Source: Cycas panzhihuaensis (Eukaryota; Cycadophyta). From it: a DNA stretch of 64,000 nucleotides. Below the pieces are notes generated by a model, which ran no database searches, was not told the DNA's origin, and saw nothing but the letters and a program-made list of their open reading frames with translations. Positions 59,761 through 64,000 of the stretch are shown here, piece by piece (within the stretch, counting starts at the first letter, position 1; each line of letters opens with the position of its first letter). The position numbers were made by a program, and so were the translations under genes. The stretch covers positions 123,511,741 to 123,575,740 of the forward strand of contig CM041465.1 of the NCBI GenBank assembly GCA_023213395.1, read 5' to 3'.

Positions 59761-62700
59761 TAGTCAAGACTCCTCCTCCCATAACCTATTTTTTATAATA
59801 CTATCCTCACAACTTGACGAGACTACATGGCTCCTTGATTCTGGTATAACGAGACACATGACATGTTCAAAAAAAATGTTAGAGAAGATCCATCCAATCA
59901 ATAATCAATCAGTCATATTTAGGGACAACTTGACTTATAATATGACCAAAATTAGTAGGGCATGAATAACATTGAAGGACTCTAATATTAGACACCATAT
60001 AAATAATGTGTTCCTTGTACCTGGTATGAAGATGAACCTACTTTCTATCAGCCAAATGGACAAGTAGAACTTAGATGTCTTCTTTAGCTAGGGCATTTAC
60101 AAAATTACCAACCATAATATAGGCAATCTTGTGGCCACTGGACATGAAGATGGTGCCTTATATAGGTTGGATGGTGTCCCATTTGCCTCTACTCTGTAAC
60201 ATGAACCCTATTCCATGTCTAACTCAACTCAATCTGATAAAGGAAAGGATGTAATTGATGAAGAGTCCCCTTGCATATAAGAACTAAGAGAATGTTCCCA
60301 TTCAAATAGCTCCAAATCTTGAACCTCATGTCTAGGTTGAAAATGGTATATGACCTACCTAAAATCAAGAGACACCATAATATATATGAGGCCTGCCTAA
60401 AGGGAAAGCAACAAAGAGAAAAATTCCCTTCCAAGAATGTATGGGGAGCTTCACAACTATTAAGGTTGGTCCACTCTGACATTTGTGGTCCTATGTCTAT
60501 TCAATCTCTCAATAAAAGCTAGTATTTCATCACCTTCATAGATGACTTCTCAAGAAAAGTGTGGGTCTATTACTTGAGAAATAAATATCAAACCCTAAAC
60601 ATATTCAAAGAGTTCAAAGCTACTATAGAAAATAAAAATGGAATGAAAATCAAGATCCTTAGATCTGATAATAGTGGTAAGTACATTTCAAATCAGTTTA
60701 ATAATATTTGCAAAGAACATGGCATCCAACATCAATTCTCTGCTCCTCGCATGCCTCAGTAGAATGGTACAACTGAAAGGATGAATTAGACTTTGATCAA
60801 TAAAGGGAAATCCATGCTTAGTATTATTATCCTTGCTACCAAATTTTGGGTTGATACCATTTCCATTGCTATTTACTTAACCAATATAAGTCCCATAGTT
60901 GAGGTTTAGAACATTACTCCTAAAGAACATTGGTTAGGCCAAAAACTATCTGTAGCACACTTGAAAATCTTTGGATGCACGACATATAAACATGTACTAA
61001 AGGATAACACAAAGAAGCTTGATGACAAGAGCCTTAAATATGTCTTCCTTGGCTATGTATCGGGTTTCAAAGCCTATAAAGTATTTAACATAGTTGGTAA
61101 CCAAGCTTACATAACATAAGATGTAATCTTTATAGAAGAACCATAATAATTGACACCTCCTTGACCTCAAATTGTAGTAGCAGATGAAGTTGGTACATCA
61201 TAAGTGACTCTTGGATAAATTCTAGAGCCACTAGCACTAGCCTTCTCCTACACTCTAGGTCCCTCATTAGTTCTAACATCATATTCATCATCCACTCAAG
61301 CAAGTATAACCTTACCTCCCATTTCAATTGATGAACTTTAGGTGGAAGTTACTAGCTTTTAGCTACCTCCTAAATAGGTACAACAACTTTTAAAGGATGT
61401 TTCTCCTCCTCCTATAACTGCAAAAAGACCTTCCAAGATGAGACACTCTACAAACTTTTCCCTTTTAGTACATGTTCTTAAAATACTCGAGCCTTTCATG
61501 TTTGAGGAGGTAGTCAAAGACCAAACATGGAAAGTAGCTATGGATGAAGATATAAATTTTATCTTCAAAAATGACACTTATGAGCTGACTAAATTGCCAC
61601 CTAGGAAGAAAGTAATTAATTGTAGATGGTTGTACAAGACCAAATTCTATGTAGATGGTACCATAGAGAATCATAAGGCTTGCCTTATAGCAAGAGGTTT
61701 CAAACAATAGGAAGGAATTAATTATGACAAGACCTTTACACTAATAGCTAACATGACCACATTTCATTTGGTTATGTCCCTAGCAACCCAATTTGGATGG
61801 CTTGTTTACCAAATAGATATGAAGAGTACTTTCCTCGATGGAGAGCTTAAAGAAGAAGTTTTCTTGAAATAACCCCCAGGCTATGTTGTTTCAGGACAAG
61901 AAAACTTAGTTTGCAGACTCAAGAAATCCCTTTATGGACCTAAGCAGGCACCATGTACATGGTATGCAAAGATAGATACTTTTCTCACACAACATAGATT
62001 TAATCATTCACCCTCTGACCCTGATCTCTATATTCAGGTTAGAGATAATTTGATCATAATCATTATACTCTTTATGGACAACCTTGCTATCACTGGCAAT
62101 GATATAGATGGAATTTCCTAGCTTCAATCAGAATTAAAGAATAACTTTGAGATGATTGACCTTGGGCTACTCTACTACTTCCTTGGAATTAAAGTTTGTA
62201 AAGAACTAGGCCACATTCTCTTGAACCAAACTAAGTATGCCAATGAGCTCCTAGAAAGATTTAGGATAATAGAATATAAGCCAGTACCAATTCCCATAGA
62301 GATAGGAACCAAGTTAAACCTGGATGATCAAGGAAAACCTTTTGATCCCACTTTGTACTAGCAGTTAGTTGGGAGCCTCATTTATCTCACTCACACTTGC
62401 TTGGACATCTCATATGCTATAGGGATCTACTCTAGGTACATGACATAACCAAAAGCATCTCATTGGAAAGTAGCCACTAAGATCCTCAAATACATCCATG
62501 GTACATATCAGTTTTGCCTTAAGTACAACAAGACTAAATCACCTATTCTAAAGGCACATACAGATGTTGATTGGGCTAGTTGCCAGGATACTTAGCATTC
62601 AACTTCAGGTTATTGTTTTGATATAAACTCAACTATAAACCTAATGTTATCCGTTCCTCCACTAAAGCAAGATATAAAGTAGTTGTCCATGCTACAACGA

Positions 62701-62983
62701 AGTTGATTTAGCTTAGAGGATTCTCTTCAAGCTTAGACTTCAACAATGTACACCTACCATCTTGTACTGTGACAATTAAAGTGTGTTGAAGATGACAAAG
62801 AATTTTGTATTCCATGCTAGAACCAAGCACATTGAGGTCCATCATCACTTCATCTATGAGAATTTCTAGAATGGAAAAGTTGATCTTATCTACCGTCCTA
62901 CTGAAAACCAGGTCACCGGTATCATCACCAAAGCACTTGGTAAACTAAAGTTTAAACAGTTTAGACATGACCTCAGTATCTGA
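59761..62983 (+). pseudogene. copia F pol: protease, integrase, RT, RNase H
   Basis: Protease reads WLLDSGITRHMTC (about 59828). The integrase finger ends in YEACLKGKQQ. The core has LVHSDICGPM, FIDDFSRKVWVYYL (about 60535), LRSDNSGKYIS and MPQ-stop-NGTTERMN. RT has VAMDEDINFIFKNDTYELTKLP, CRWLYKTKFYVDGTIENHKAC and a damaged active box FMDN (about 62075) where YVDD is expected, with LGLLYYFLGIKV after it. RNase H follows (ADWAS-like, then MTKNFVFHARTKHIEVHHHF). The frame ends at 62981-62983. Confidence 0.92.
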
Positions 62984-63010
62984 AGAAATGAAGTTGCTAT
63001 TAATGGAGGG

Positions 63011-63397
63011 TGTTGAAACTATCTAATACCACCTTCATTTCTTTATATCTTTATAATCTAATGTTCATATTATATATTAATGGACCCTTGATGTAATTAA
63101 ATCACATTTGGTATTGAGGTTGGGTTTGCCTCTTTTGTCATTAAGTCAACCTATCAAATTGTCATATAACATTGGTAGATGGCTATATATTATACCCCAT
63201 ACCTTTATACATTATATTGATTTGATGTTAATGTAAAAGCTCTACCCAAAAGAGAGCCTTACGGTATGATGAATTCACATGTAACTTTGCTAGTCACTTT
63301 GTTTTGTTTATTTGCATATTTTATTGATTATTTTAGTCATTTTGCTTGATATATATTGATCAATGCACATGTATTAAAGATTATAGTATTCTTATTA
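63011..63397 (+). repeat. 3' LTR of copia F
   Basis: It starts TGTTGAAACTATC after the purine tract and ends TTATTA before TCCTC. It is very similar to the 5' LTR throughout, mostly with transition differences. Confidence 0.94.
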
Positions 63398-63402
63398 TCC
63401 TC

Positions 63403-64000
63403 TGCGTGATATCATTTTATAGCTATATTTTCATTCTCACAACTTCATTGAGTGATCATATGATTTGCATAACTCCTTTCGCAGCTCCTTGAGTAACCCA
63501 CAATCGTACAAAGCTACTTCAACATGATCTTCTCTATGTGATGCTCAACAAATATATTTTTGTCTCTACTACATGATTTTCATAATCCCTATTGGGCCTT
63601 TGTTGTATGATCTCATACCTCTATTATCATGACTACCTTGTATAAGTAACATAATATCTCTAAATGAAGCCTCTATTTTATAAAAAAAATGATCCATAAA
63701 CACAATTTAGTTGAGTGATATAATCTGGTACTTCTACAAGAATTCCGTTGCATATGAGCTTGTATTTGACATCTTTGATTTCAACCTGCAATATGGGTGT
63801 GAGGTCGATTGAGTTTTAGAGGCAAATAGAAATAGAAACTAGGTATTTTTAATGGTGAATTTTATCGATTAATTTAGAATGGAGGATTTAGACAAAATTG
63901 TTCACTTTAACTCGTTACAGTTCATTATTCGTTTGATGAAACAACTATATATCATTGCTTAAATTAAGTCTAGATATGTGATCCTTTCACTAGAAGAATT
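63403..64000. other. AT-rich flank, no gene seen
   Basis: Continuation of the sequence into which element F inserted. It contains repeated ATGAT and CTCAT words but no frame with a recognisable motif. Confidence 0.5.

Larger units (their letters stand above)
56098..63397 (+). mobile_element. Ty1/copia element F, structurally complete
   Basis: The LTRs (56098-56481 and 63011-63397) are followed and preceded by a perfect primer site and the purine tract TAATGGAGGG. The target duplication TCCTC is perfect (56093-56097, 63398-63402). Gag and pol follow the copia order on the plus strand and show all catalytic domains, but with many stops. At 7.3 kb it is long for copia because of a 1.9-kb leader. 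Confidence 0.95.

Overview
The window looks like nuclear DNA of a seed plant with a large, repeat-rich genome. The reasons are a plant non-RD LRR receptor kinase fragment, plant-type Tat and chromovirus Ty3/gypsy elements, Ty1/copia elements primed by initiator-Met tRNA, and decayed copies of plant mitochondrial processing peptidase and universal stress protein genes. A gymnosperm is a reasonable guess, but only a guess. No bacterial, organellar or RNA genes were recognised.

Layout: (1) 1-1317 holds the 3' part of an LRR receptor-like kinase, with an intron and a frameshift in the activation segment. (2) 1419-17466 is one 16-kb Tat-lineage element on the minus strand, about 100 bp downstream of the kinase stop. 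It has LTRs of 3.0 and 3.7 kb, a PBS, a PPT and a 4-of-5 target-site duplication. Its protease and most of its RT are gone. A second RNase H lies between integrase and the 3' LTR, and a broken opposite-strand gene with its own TATA-like box and intron fills the space between. (3) 17959-21415 is a 5'-truncated LINE (minus), and 22490-23770 is a Ty3/gypsy RT-RNase H relic (minus). (4) 26690-40895 is a plus-strand chromovirus split twice. Copia element A (27364-32338) sits in its gag zinc knuckle and LTR element G (35708-40725) in its chromodomain. G has no recognisable pol and carries antisense intron-free remains of mitochondrial processing peptidase alpha and a universal stress protein. (5) 42950-55783 is a Russian doll: an LTR with PBS (E) is interrupted by copia element C, which is interrupted in its RT by copia element D. 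D carries an antisense fragment resembling Mediator subunit 33 in its long leader. (6) 56098-63397 is copia element F, nearly complete, with a perfect TSD.

Almost every coding region is broken, often by stops at conserved Gln, Trp or Arg codons, so the window is mostly a record of nested insertion and decay. The themes worth following are host-gene capture by two LTR elements, the opposite-strand spliced gene and displaced RNase H in the Tat element, and a TA microsatellite that grew from about 14 bp to 769 bp in only one of its two LTRs.
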